Positions 9,823-19,300 of a DNA stretch of 21,799 bases are shown piece after piece; position 1 is the first letter of the stretch, and the number at the start of each line of letters is the position of its first letter. A model generated the notes under the pieces. That model was not told where the DNA came from and did not search any database. It saw nothing but the letters and a program-made list of their open reading frames with translations. A program made the position numbers and the translations under genes. The DNA comes from Actinomortierella ambigua. Lineage: Eukaryota; Mortierellomycota; Mortierellomycetes; Mortierellales; Mortierellaceae. The stretch covers positions 1 to 21,799 of the forward strand of contig JAAAJB010000583.1 in assembly GCA_016098155.1 (NCBI GenBank), given 5' to 3'.

Positions 9823-11684
9823 ATGTTCAGTTCAGCCCTCTTCGAAGCAGATCAGATCCCCTTCCTTCACATCCTCCAGTCGGCACAATCAGACCTTGGT
9901 GGCAGCTTTTCAACGTTGACCACCGACAGCCCCTGGCCACACCCCTCTGACCTTACCCCTGCTCTCTTCTCCGCAGCCGCCTCATCCTCAGTAGAGCCAG
10001 GCTTGCCGATCATCGCATCCACCATTTTGCCCATTGCGTTTCCCTTCACTGGCGACGACGTTGCGCCTTCCCACCCTCCTCGCCTCATGTCACCAAACTC
10101 TTCAGCTCGTTCTTTCACAACCAACTCTAACTATGATGATGACCACGAGGAGGAGGAGGATGATGACGAGGTCGACGACGACGATATCTTTGCACCTCCA
10201 TCAATTCGCTCGTCTCGACTCGCAAAGCAGCAGTGGCTGGGTCAACAATTCGCCACCACAAAGACTCCTCTTGGAGAGGTTGTTCACCAATACATCCCTC
10301 GGCCAACCAACACCTATGGTAGTCTCCTCCATGCCTACTCGCAGCTTGACTGTCACAACGTTGTACTACAGCAGCAGCAGCAGCAACAGCAAGAGCAACA
10401 GCAACAGCAACAGCATAATTTTGAGCAGAGTCAAGGGGGATATGAGCCTCTTCATGCACAGCAACAACAATACCAACAAGAGCCAAATGAAAGTCAACAA
10501 CAACAACAACAACAGCAACATTCCGCGGAGGTCGTTCCTGTTCAATTTGTCGCGTTCCAACAACAAGCACATCTCCCATGTCCCCCTGCCGAAGCAAGTG
10601 ACTACTTTTCTGGTTTGGATGGGATGGTCCTTGAAACGCCCACGATTGTCTCATCTATGCCCGGCCTTGACTATCATCCAACAACTGCTGTAAACGGTTT
10701 TATGGTACCGCCAGCATCAGCCGCTGTCGCAAATGCACCTGCACCTGAAGGAGCAAACGCGTCAGCCGCGATGGACGGGCTTTCTTGGTCGCTTTCCAGC
10801 CCATCTACCCCATCTGGCCGGTTACACTCCACACATCGCAAGAGCGGCATGCAGCAGCGGCATATCAGATCTGTGTCTGCTGTCTCGACGTTCCCTCTCG
10901 ATGCGGTGTTCAACAGCACCTCCGTAGCCTCTATGACGCCGTTGCCGCTGGTGATGGATGATGTGGCCACCACAGGTGACTGCAGCAACGACAGCGGGCC
11001 CTCGGACGACGGTGCAACGGCGGCGCCAGCGAAGAACTCGTCGCGGGCTGCACGCGTCGCAAACCAGTCGGGCACGACACGAATCAAGCGAGCCTATCGA
11101 GTCAAGTCACCCCGACCCAAGCAAGAGCGTGTCAGTTATATTTGCCAGTCTCCTGGGTGCGGTAGGCCCTTTTCTCGCGCGTACAACCTGACCTCTCATA
11201 TGAAGACTCATTCTGAAGGTATGTGTAAATTTTATTTCCACGTAGAAATGACCGCGGGGGTGTAGGAGATTCTATTTTTTTTTTCGTAGTGTACACAGCC
11301 CCCTCTTTCTCACTCCTTTTTTCTTTCCGTTTGTTTTTTTTTACAGATCGTCCATTCCCTTGTAATGTCTGCCACTTGGCGTTTGCAAGACGCCATGACC
11401 GTGAACGGCACAGTCGTCTGCACACGGGCCATAAGCCGTACAAGTGCACGAACTGTCAGTCTAGCTTTATGCGCAACGATGCCCTGAACCGTCACCACCA
11501 GCGGGGTTGCACGCCGAGCAACCCGCAGCCGACGCCTGAAGCATTGGCTTCTTCATCCTTGTCGTCTGCAAGTATCATGGCTACCGCTGGTTCATCTTCC
11601 GCTATCCCTGCAGCAACGTTGATCAACACGACCTCCATTCCAGCACCCATGCCGGGTGATCTGTCGTTTATAGACATGCTTTAA
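9823..11684 (+). CDS. CRZ1-like: Crz1-like C2H2 zinc-finger transcription factor
   Basis: Two exons, 9823-11218 and 11347-11684, join in frame (1734 bases, 577 residues). Seen: an acidic run at residues 105-121, Gln tracts at 183-197, 214-220 and 225-232, Ser/Ala-rich stretches, a basic segment at about 420-437, then three fingers. Finger 1 has C441/C446/H459/H463, finger 2 has C471/C474/H487/H491, and finger 3 has C499/C502/H515/C520. The motifs FSRAYNLTSHMKTH, AFARRHDRERHSRLHTG and RNDALNRH closely match the finger block of fungal Crz1/CrzA. Those proteins are known to be dephosphorylated by calcineurin, enter the nucleus and activate calcium, ion-stress and cell-wall genes. An FMVP at residues 293-296 could be a degenerate LxVP calcineurin-docking site; no clear PxIxIT was found. 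Finger 3 is shorter than in ascomycete Crz1 and ends in Cys. The ATG at 9823 opens the long frame just after the C/T-rich leader. Family assignment is strong; one-to-one orthology is inferred. Confidence 0.92.
11219..11346 (+). other. intron of the Crz1-like gene
   Basis: Donor GTATGT, acceptor TTTTTTTTTACAG, 128 bp, phase 1. Removing it joins finger 1 (ending KTHSE) to finger 2 (starting DRPFPC) through a typical fungal finger linker. Without splicing the first frame stops at 11265, shortly after the donor. Confidence 0.93.
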
Positions 11685-11735
11685 AGTATAAAAAATGAAC
11701 CAAAAACCACACACAATTTCCTTTGGTCTCCATGC

Positions 11736-11741
11736 ATTAAA
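11736..11741 (+). terminator. candidate poly(A) signal
   Basis: ATTAAA about 52 bp after the Crz1-like stop codon, followed by T-rich sequence. This is only a plausible position; fungal poly(A) signals are degenerate. Confidence 0.3.
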
Positions 11742-11779
11742 GTTTCTCTTATAGAAGGACACCGCCGCTTTCTCCAGGA

Positions 11780-11810
<31 letters not shown>

Positions 11811-13106
11811 GGCAGAGGCAAGAGTTTTGGCGATTATTAGCATGGGAGACTTGTGGGCCCATTGTTTCATTTTCTTTTTCCGCGTCGACCATGAGAAAAA
11901 AGAGAGGTAAAGCTTTTGCGGCATACAATGTTGCGGCAGCTGTTCCCAGCGCGGGAGTTGAGTTGGGCTGTGCATGCAGTCAATCGTGGAATTTCTTTTT
12001 TTCGGGTTTTGGGTAGAGCTTAAAGGTGCACTGGGGGGGGGGGTGGGGGACCCTGAGAGAGAGAGCGAGGCACGCACCAGTTTCCCTTTGTTTTCTACAT
12101 ACGCATTGCATGCAACACCAATCAATTGCAGCCAACTGTTTGGGTCGCCTATGACCCTTGTTTATCTTTTTTTTTTTTTTTTTTTTTCATCTCGTCTTGT
12201 ATGGTGCTGTTATTTTGCAAAGAGTCCAATTCGGGCATATCTAACTGCTGCTCGCATAGATCAATGAAAAAAAAAAAGAAAGGAGGTTCTGTTTGTTGGC
12301 CGAGAAGCCTGCATGCACACACACGCATGTAGTACATCCGCGGAGGTAGTAAAAGGCAAATCATATCAACACGAGATGATCGGCATTGAAAGGAGAGCCG
12401 TGACGAGATGAAAATGATTATAAAAAGTTTTCTTCACTACGATTTGTCCCGCCAGCCGGGTTGGATGTGTAGAAACAATGTGGACGCGGTCATGACGGGG
12501 TATTCGCTTTCCTTTCTCAGAGAATCAAGATGACCACGCTTTTTGATGTTAAAAGACGTGTCCGTGAAATGCTCTTCGGCTCTATATGGCTGATGACGAT
12601 GAAGGTGGGGATGGGGATGAGGATGACGAGTCATCTGGTTCAAGTCCTGGACCAAACTCGCTTTTCTCCTCGTCCAACATTCAGCATGATGTCAGTTTTG
12701 GGGCGATATCCCACGAGAGATCTGTTCGACTAAGAAGAAGTAGTTTTTTTTTTCACCCCCTAAGCGCGTCATGGTCGCCTCAAGGACATGTCGTTCCTTG
12801 CTATCTCGTGATTTGCCCTGCTCAATGCACTTTGGGTCGGGTGTTCGGAGAGACAAAAAAAAAACCAGCGTGTCAGAGCGGGATATCATCAAAAGGACGT
12901 TTGGTCAGATCAGACCAGACCAAATATGGCCACCAAAGGCGGGGGGGGGGAGGCGCGTGGGCAGGCTATCAGCCTAAAAAAAACCCCCCTGTCGGTCTTT
13001 GGACCACGCACATGGCGCGTAAAGGGACTAGGAGAGTCTAACGCCGGGGCTTTAAGGTATTTTGATGGGATGAAGCATTGGGGTATGTGTGGGTTGAGAG
13101 AGAGAC

Positions 13107-13148
<42 letters not shown>

Positions 13149-13568
13149 TGAGAAAGAAAGAAAAGAGAGAAGAAGAGAGAGCCCCCAAGTGGTGTTCCCC
13201 ACATTTTGATTGCTTTCGGCATGGGCCGGGTCGGGACGGAGGATCCCTGTGGAGGGTGCTCGACGCTGATTGGCTGGATGCATCCTCTCCCTTTCCTTCA
13301 GCAACAGTGGCAGTTGTGTGTGTGTGTGTGTACACCCTCACCCACCTTGTCTCTCTTATACTTCTGTCTTGCAATGTCTTCTTGTCTCTCTGTGTCTCTT
13401 CTCTCGTGCCAGTGCTGAGACCAAAGGGATCTGCTTGTTTTTTTTTGGAGCAAGGAAGCCACAGACAGACAGATGGACAGACAGGGCATATCAAGGGAGG
13501 AGAAAGGTAGGCAGCAGAGAACCTGATCTGACTGAGAGAGTAATAAGAGTAGGGGAGAGAATGAGAAA

Positions 13569-13607
<39 letters not shown>

Positions 13608-14173
13608 TGATCTCTTCTTCTTCAAGTCCGCACACCACCCACACTCTGTCTCTCTCTTCTGTCTCTGTCTCTCGCTCTCTCTCTCTCTCGCTGCTCTCTC
13701 TTCATTGTCCCCCGCTTTCTTTTCAGCTGCTTCCGTGTCATATACCGATACAATCGAGGGAGAGAGAGAGAGAGAGAGAGGGGGGGGGGCGCCTCCTTTC
13801 CCCCCCGTCCGTCTTCTTCCTTTCTCTTTCTTCTTCTTCTTTCATACACTCACTCACTCATACATACACACACATTCATTCATTCTCGATTGGTGCATCT
13901 GATGGGCATTCTTCATTCTTCATTCTTTTTGCTACATAACAAACAAACAGGCAAATAAGGACAAGGTTCTTTCATTCTTCGTTCATTCACTCTTTACCGC
14001 CTCACCTCACTCTCCTCTCCAAGGCTGTGTACCTTTTCTTTGACAGCTACTACTACAGCTACTACAACTACTACTACTTCTACAACTACTTCTACAACAA
14101 CATCATCGTCATAAAGTCTGCTTGCTTGACTGCCTTGCTCTAGACTTGGTAGCATCCTTACACACCCACCCAA
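11742..14173. other. microsatellite-rich intergenic region
   Basis: No gene can be supported. It holds a GATA then (GA)n run at about 11781-11811, T runs at 12168-12187, and long alternating purine and pyrimidine dinucleotide tracts: (GA)n at about 13095-13150, (GA)n at 13572-13603, (CT)n at about 13645-13705 and (GA)n at 13758-13781. The last 350 bp (13800-14173) are pyrimidine-rich, then rich in CTA/CAA-type triplets, and look like the promoter and leader of the next gene. A short acidic open frame begins at 12586 (Asp/Glu/Gly-rich for about 20 residues) but degenerates into homopolymer-driven sequence. Confidence 0.5.
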
Positions 14174-15613
14174 ATGCAACACTATTCGCCGGCATCGTCG
14201 CCTCCTCTCCCTCTTTCTCTTCCTCTTCCTCTTCCTCTTCCTCCTCAAGCCCGTTCGTCGATCACGGCATCCGTTCACTCGTCGTCTGCTCGGCCGTCGC
14301 TCCCTTCCCCTGGTTCGGGAACACAGCCTCTGCTGCCGCCGTTGCACACGTCCCTTGAACACCACCACCACCATCCTCCTCGTCATCCTCCCCACTCTCA
14401 CTCTTCCTCTCACTCTTCCCCAAACCACAACCGCCACAACCACCACCCTCACCAGCAATATCTTCATCAGCAACAGCACCCTTCTTCTCCTTCTTCTCTC
14501 CCTCACCATCATTCATCTCCCACCACGCCAGTCTCCTCCGCTACTTCTACCTCCTCTACCTCTACTCCAACATCCTCTCTTTCTGCCCCTCCGACTCCTG
14601 GAGGATTGCGCCATCATCATCCCCTTCCTCCCCACCACCACCACCAACAGCAACAGCAACAGCAACAGGAACAGGAGCAGCAACAGCAGCAACAGCACCA
14701 ACAGCACCAACAACAACAACAGCAACAGCAAGAACAGCAGCATCAACAGCAAGAACAACAGCACCACCACCACCACCACCACCATCCCCTCCAGTCGCCC
14801 TATCCGAGATCGACGGCTACTGCGACTGCAGCCACGGCGACAACCACAACAGCATTGCTCGGAGTACCCAACCACCCCCACTCGCATCAGCATCAGCATC
14901 AGCAGCAGCAGCAGCAGCAGCAGCAGCATTATCGCCGCCCTCCGACATCAACTCCGCCACCCTCTCCACCACTCGCAGACCGTCCCTCCAGCCAACATTG
15001 TTTGCCGCCCAAGCGTGGGATGGACGATCTGAGCCTCCTCCACAATTCAACTGCACCCTTGAGCCAACGCCAACAACCACAGCCTCTTCCTCCCAGCAAC
15101 CACGACAGGCACAGCAATAGATCATCGCCCGGCATGGCCCCAGTCACCACCACCACAGCTGCCTGTCGGCAGCCCTTGCTCGACCATGGATCATCACCCA
15201 TGGGCCACAGGGGCTCCCATGGCGAAGGGGATGTTGTCCATTTCACGTCCATATCGATCCCATCAGGCGAGACCCGCTCTATAGACAACGAAGTTCAGGC
15301 ACCATCACCAGCCATCAAGTCAGCTTTAACCGCCACCACAGTATCAGAGTCTGTGTCGACGAGGTCTTCTCGGCACAAGCAGCACCTCCCGGGGTCGATG
15401 ATGGAAGAGAGGCATCGTCCGTCAGCAACAGAAGCAGCAGCAGCAGAAGACGATGTCCCCCCATACACATCGCGAGAGCTTGACATTGCCTACTCTATGG
15501 TGACACCCCGCAAGTCGGATCATGTGCACCCACTGGACGAGGAAGAACAAGAAGGAGAAGGGCAAGAAGAAGGTAAGATCCACGATAACAACAACCTGCT
15601 CCACCTTGTGTAG
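14174..15613 (+). CDS. His/Gln/Pro/Ser-rich protein of unknown function (3' end unresolved)
   Basis: A 479-codon frame opening at ATG 14174 after a C/T- and CAA-rich leader. Residues 1-150 are Pro/Ser/His-rich. Residues about 155-196 are a Gln/Glu/His tract, followed by eight His (197-204), and a further HQ and poly-Q run lies near 240-255. The remaining ~200 residues are less repetitive and end acidic (DEEEQEGEGQEE). No domain is recognised. A strong donor (GGTAAGA, GT at 15573, phase 1) lies 40 bp before the stop, so the last codons are probably intronic. Acceptors at 15704 (opening a poly-Glu frame to 15985) or after TTTCGAG at 15681 (stop at 15719) both keep frame. It could be a separate nuclear regulator, or a 5' exon of the downstream GATA gene, whose composition is similar. 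Composition mimics real polyQ/H factors, but a repeat-generated open frame is possible. Confidence 0.5.
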   Translation: MQHYSPASSPPLPLSLPLPLPLPPQARSSITASVHSSSARPSLPSPGSGTQPLLPPLHTSLEHHHHHPPRHPPHSHSSSHSSPNHNRHNHHPHQQYLHQQQHPSSPSSLPHHHSSPTTPVSSATSTSSTSTPTSSLSAPPTPGGLRHHHPLPPHHHHQQQQQQQQEQEQQQQQQHQQHQQQQQQQQEQQHQQQEQQHHHHHHHHPLQSPYPRSTATATAATATTTTALLGVPNHPHSHQHQHQQQQQQQQQHYRRPPTSTPPPSPPLADRPSSQHCLPPKRGMDDLSLLHNSTAPLSQRQQPQPLPPSNHDRHSNRSSPGMAPVTTTTAACRQPLLDHGSSPMGHRGSHGEGDVVHFTSISIPSGETRSIDNEVQAPSPAIKSALTATTVSESVSTRSSRHKQHLPGSMMEERHRPSATEAAAAEDDVPPYTSRELDIAYSMVTPRKSDHVHPLDEEEQEGEGQEEGKIHDNNNLLHLV

Positions 15614-15720
15614 CTCTCTCTTGCAACACACATGCACACATGCAGCAGCAGCACACATACATTTTTTTTTCTTGTTTCGAGTTTCCCAACCCAAACAAGC
15701 ACAGGGCAGGCATGCTTAAT

Positions 15721-15978
15721 CGAGGAGGAGGAGGAGGAGGAGGAGGAGGAGGAGGAAGAGGAGGAGGAAGAGGAAAGCAAAACGAGGGTGGAGAATGGTG
15801 GGGCTACTCGTGTTTGTTTATCTTGCTCCTCCTTGACGTCTTTCGTATCTACGATGGCTGGGCTACCCCGCATTTATGTTGACACTGGTCCATTCCTTTT
15901 CCACGCCTTTCAAGAAGAGGAGGAAGAGGAAGAAGAAGAAGAAGAAGAGGAAGAAGAAGAAGAGGAAGAAGAAGAAGA
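15721..15978. repeat. two purine triplet tracts, (GGA/GAA)n
   Basis: About 15721-15777 is GAG/GAA-rich and about 15914-15978 is GAA/GAG-rich. Differences fall mainly at one base of three. That fits coding constraint on poly-Glu on the + strand, but equally synonymous Ser codons (TCC/TCT) on the - strand, so the pattern alone does not choose a strand. Confidence 0.7.
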
Positions 15979-15985
15979 GGTGTGA

Positions 15986-16362
15986 CCCCCCCCCCCTTTG
16001 GTCGTATGGGTTGGTGTTATTGGCCAGGCAATTGTCTACCTTCTTTGAATGATGGCAGTTCAACACAGACAAGAGGTGGGGCCTTCCTTCACCTCCCGCC
16101 GTCCCTTCTACCCGAATGGACTGTATCTATCTACCCGACAGTCGAAGGAAAACAGAGCGAGAGAAACCGATGGCGTCTGTTTTTTTGTCTGTTTGCATTC
16201 ATCTGTCACCCCCACACACATTTCATCCATTTGTCCATTCTGCATTCACACACACACACATACTCGTCCTTCACTGGCACTCCATTGCACTCCATTGCAC
16301 TCCATTACACTCCCTTTTCTGTTCACTTCCCTACCCCTCCCCCTCCTTCGAGTCGAGTCCAC
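15986..16362 (+). promoter_or_regulatory. upstream region of the GATA-type gene
   Basis: A C11 run at about 15986, then mixed sequence, then from about 16200 a C/T/CA-rich leader-like stretch like that before the Crz1-like gene. It includes (CA)n at 16244-16260 and a 10-bp tandem repeat (GCACTCCATT, three exact units plus one variant, 16277-16316). An in-frame upstream ATG exists at 16006, but the intervening peptide looks like translated untranslated sequence. Confidence 0.4.
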
Positions 16363-19300
16363 ATGGACTCACACCAGCATCAGCATCAGCACCAGCACTA
16401 CCAGCACCACCAGCACCACCAGCACCACCACTCCCATCAGTACACCGACGCTCAGCCCCCATACGCCAATGACTCTCCACCGTCAACGTCGTCGCCTGGG
16501 TCTGCTGCTCACGGAACCCCCTCGCATCCCCACCATCAACATCGATACCAACAGCAACCCCCACAACCGTCGTCTCCCACTTCACCCCCGGCATCGTTGT
16601 ATCTGCCTCGGCCATATCGTAACAGCAACCACTATGACTCCAGGGGCCACAGTGGGGGCGAGCAAGACATTGGTTCCCGGGATACAGGATCGCTAGCCTC
16701 GCATCCAGATCCTGGTCATGCTGCCTATCAGCAACAACAGCAACATGAGGTCAATGTCGACCATCCTTCCTCTTCTACACCATTGGATGACACTTATCGA
16801 CAATACCCTCCGCAACAGCAAAGGCAGCAGCAGCAGCAGCAACAACAACAACAACAACAGCAGCAGCAACAACACCTCCAACACCACCACCACCAACCAC
16901 CACCCCCACAACAACAGCCTCTCTACCACCACTATCATCACCACCACCAAGACAGTGCTGCTGCTCCTGCTCCATCTACTCCTTCTGCTCCTCCTACTCC
17001 CCCTGTTCCTCCCATTGCTCCTCCTCCTCCTCCTCCTCCTCCTCTTTCTTCGTCGTCTTCTTCTCTTGCTGGGGACCCTTCAATATACAGTCACCACCAC
17101 CCTTTTCATCTACAGACTCGTGGCCGCTCACACAGCGGTGGGACTGAAGACATCCATCCAATGTTACACATTGCCCCTTCTCGTCCACACGCTCGCATCC
17201 ATTCTGCTCCACACCGGTTTCCCGAATCTGGAAGCTCGAACGACAATCTTGCGGGATCGTCGGCTTGTACAGCTGTGCTAGGGACGGTGCCTTCCTCGTC
17301 GTCTTCGACGCCTTCCTTTTCTTCTTCTACTCCTCTCTCGGCCAACAACAGCATCAATAACAATAACAGCAACAGTAGTAGCAATAGCAACAACAGCACC
17401 CACAGCCACAACCAAAGCAATAGCACCACCCATCGCAATACAGAGCACCATTCCCGGCCGACAGACCCTCCTTCCACTCATCGTCGGTTTCCTTCCCCTG
17501 CTTCAGCATCTGTTGCACATCCTCCTAATGCTGCGAATCGCTATCCATTCTCTATACCTTCTATCTCAGCCAAGCTGGACCAGCCCTACCAGTCCGATGG
17601 CAGCGATTCACTCTCGATGCTCTGGAAGGTAAATGCACAAGAACACACATATACATACATTCATACTCTCTCCACAATTCGCCTTGTCGTAGATAACGAA
17701 TGCTGTGTCAAGCACATGACTGACAAAACAAGAGTGTACATGCTTTTTGATAGAAATCAACACCGATCCAGGAACCTTACTTTCGTACACGGCATGCCAT
17801 CGCCTCGCAACATACTCTGTCAACGCTTTCTGGAGGTATGACGCCTCATTTCTTTTTTGTTTTGTGCCTGCAGACGTCGGATGTACATTCCACATTGTGA
17901 GTGAGCATAAAATCGTTAAAGTGTTTTGCCAACTTTGTCGTTTCTCTCCCTCCCCCTTGCTCTCTTTTTCTCCTTTTATTTTATCTAGTACTGTTCTCGC
18001 TCGACGAGACCCCTTCTCAGTTTACAGAGGACATGTACATCGCAATGAGAAACAGGATTTTTGAACTGGAGCGCAAGGCAGACAACTATTCGCCTTTCAC
18101 CCCACGTAAGCGGCCCATTGAGCGACATGACTACCTTGAGGAACATGCAGAGATCTATGGCTACGACTATGGCTATGGCCCCGAGTTTGGACACCATCCC
18201 AAGCGCCCAGCCTACTCGTACCCACCCTATCCGCCCTACCCTCGACCATCACCGCACCACGACCGTGGTTCACCATCGCACGATGGATCGGTGCATTCTC
18301 GTTCTGGATACCCGCCTCGACACCATCCATATGCTGGCCCCCCACGCTTCCCTCGATCTTCACGTTCACCGCGCCAACACAGTCGTCCGTCAAGCCCAGT
18401 GGCAGACCAGCAGCAGCAGCAGCAGCAACAACAACAGCAACAACAACAACAACAACAGGAGGAGGGAGAAGAAGAGCAGACGCAGCAGCAACGACAGTCC
18501 TCACAAAACGGTCAGCACCCACCGTCACCAGTCTTTTTCCATCCATCTTCCTACCCGTCGTGGTACACCCCAGAGTATTACCATTCCGAGCTGCCAAGGT
18601 CAAAGCACCCGCATCGGGGATACCCGCACCACTATCATCCAGACGACTATCCTCGGCGACCCTATCCTTATGGTAGCCACGGATATTATGATATTGTGCC
18701 TGTTCGTCCACATCCTGCAAACGACCGGGCTGCGTCGCCTGCACGTAATGCTGGCTCTTCTGCTACATCAAGTTCCGGTGGTCCATCAGCATCTTCCAAT
18801 GGCTCTGCTCATCCTCACGAGTCTGATCAAGGAGCGCGTTCCACGCCTGGATATGGACATGCACCGTCCGCGCCCCAGGGACAGCAGCAGCAACAACAGC
18901 AGCAACAGCAACAGCAACAACAGCAACAACAGCAGCAAGCGCGAGGCAGCCCATCCCAGGCGGCCAGCCAAGGCCAAGGAGTTTCCTCTCACCACCGTGG
19001 AAGCCATCCGCAACCGATCAAGCCTGCACCTGCTCAGCCACAGCGCCTAGCGCCAGCGCCGTCGTCGTCGGGCTCACAACAGTCGGTGTCGTTGAAGCAG
19101 CTTCAGCATCGTCAACAGCAGCAGCAGCAATCGGCCCATTCGCGGTTTTACCATCTGCAGCGGAACATGCGCATGGTGGATCAGCAACGGCTCCAGCAGC
19201 AGCAACGGACGACGCCTCTCCAGCCGGCGCCTACGACACAGCAGATGATTGCGCAGGGTCAACAGCCGATCCAGCCGAGCCCGAATGCACCAACCAGCCA

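Noticed and set aside
11592..12125. 177-codon minus-strand open frame
   Set aside because: It overlaps the secure 3' coding end of the Crz1-like gene and is enriched by a (CT)n tract.
12910..13644. 244-codon open frame on the minus strand
   Set aside because: Its length comes from (GA)n tracts read as Ser-Leu dipeptides; it has no domain, and the frame between tracts looks random.
13270..13939. Open frames of 110-210 codons on the plus strand
   Set aside because: Driven by (CT)n, (GA)n and (CA)n repeats just upstream of the 14174 gene; composition is that of a leader or promoter.
14355..15032. Alternative + frame rich in Asn/Ser/Thr across the same DNA as the His/Gln frame
   Set aside because: Shorter, stops before the non-repetitive 3' portion, and is the shifted reading of the CAN repeats.
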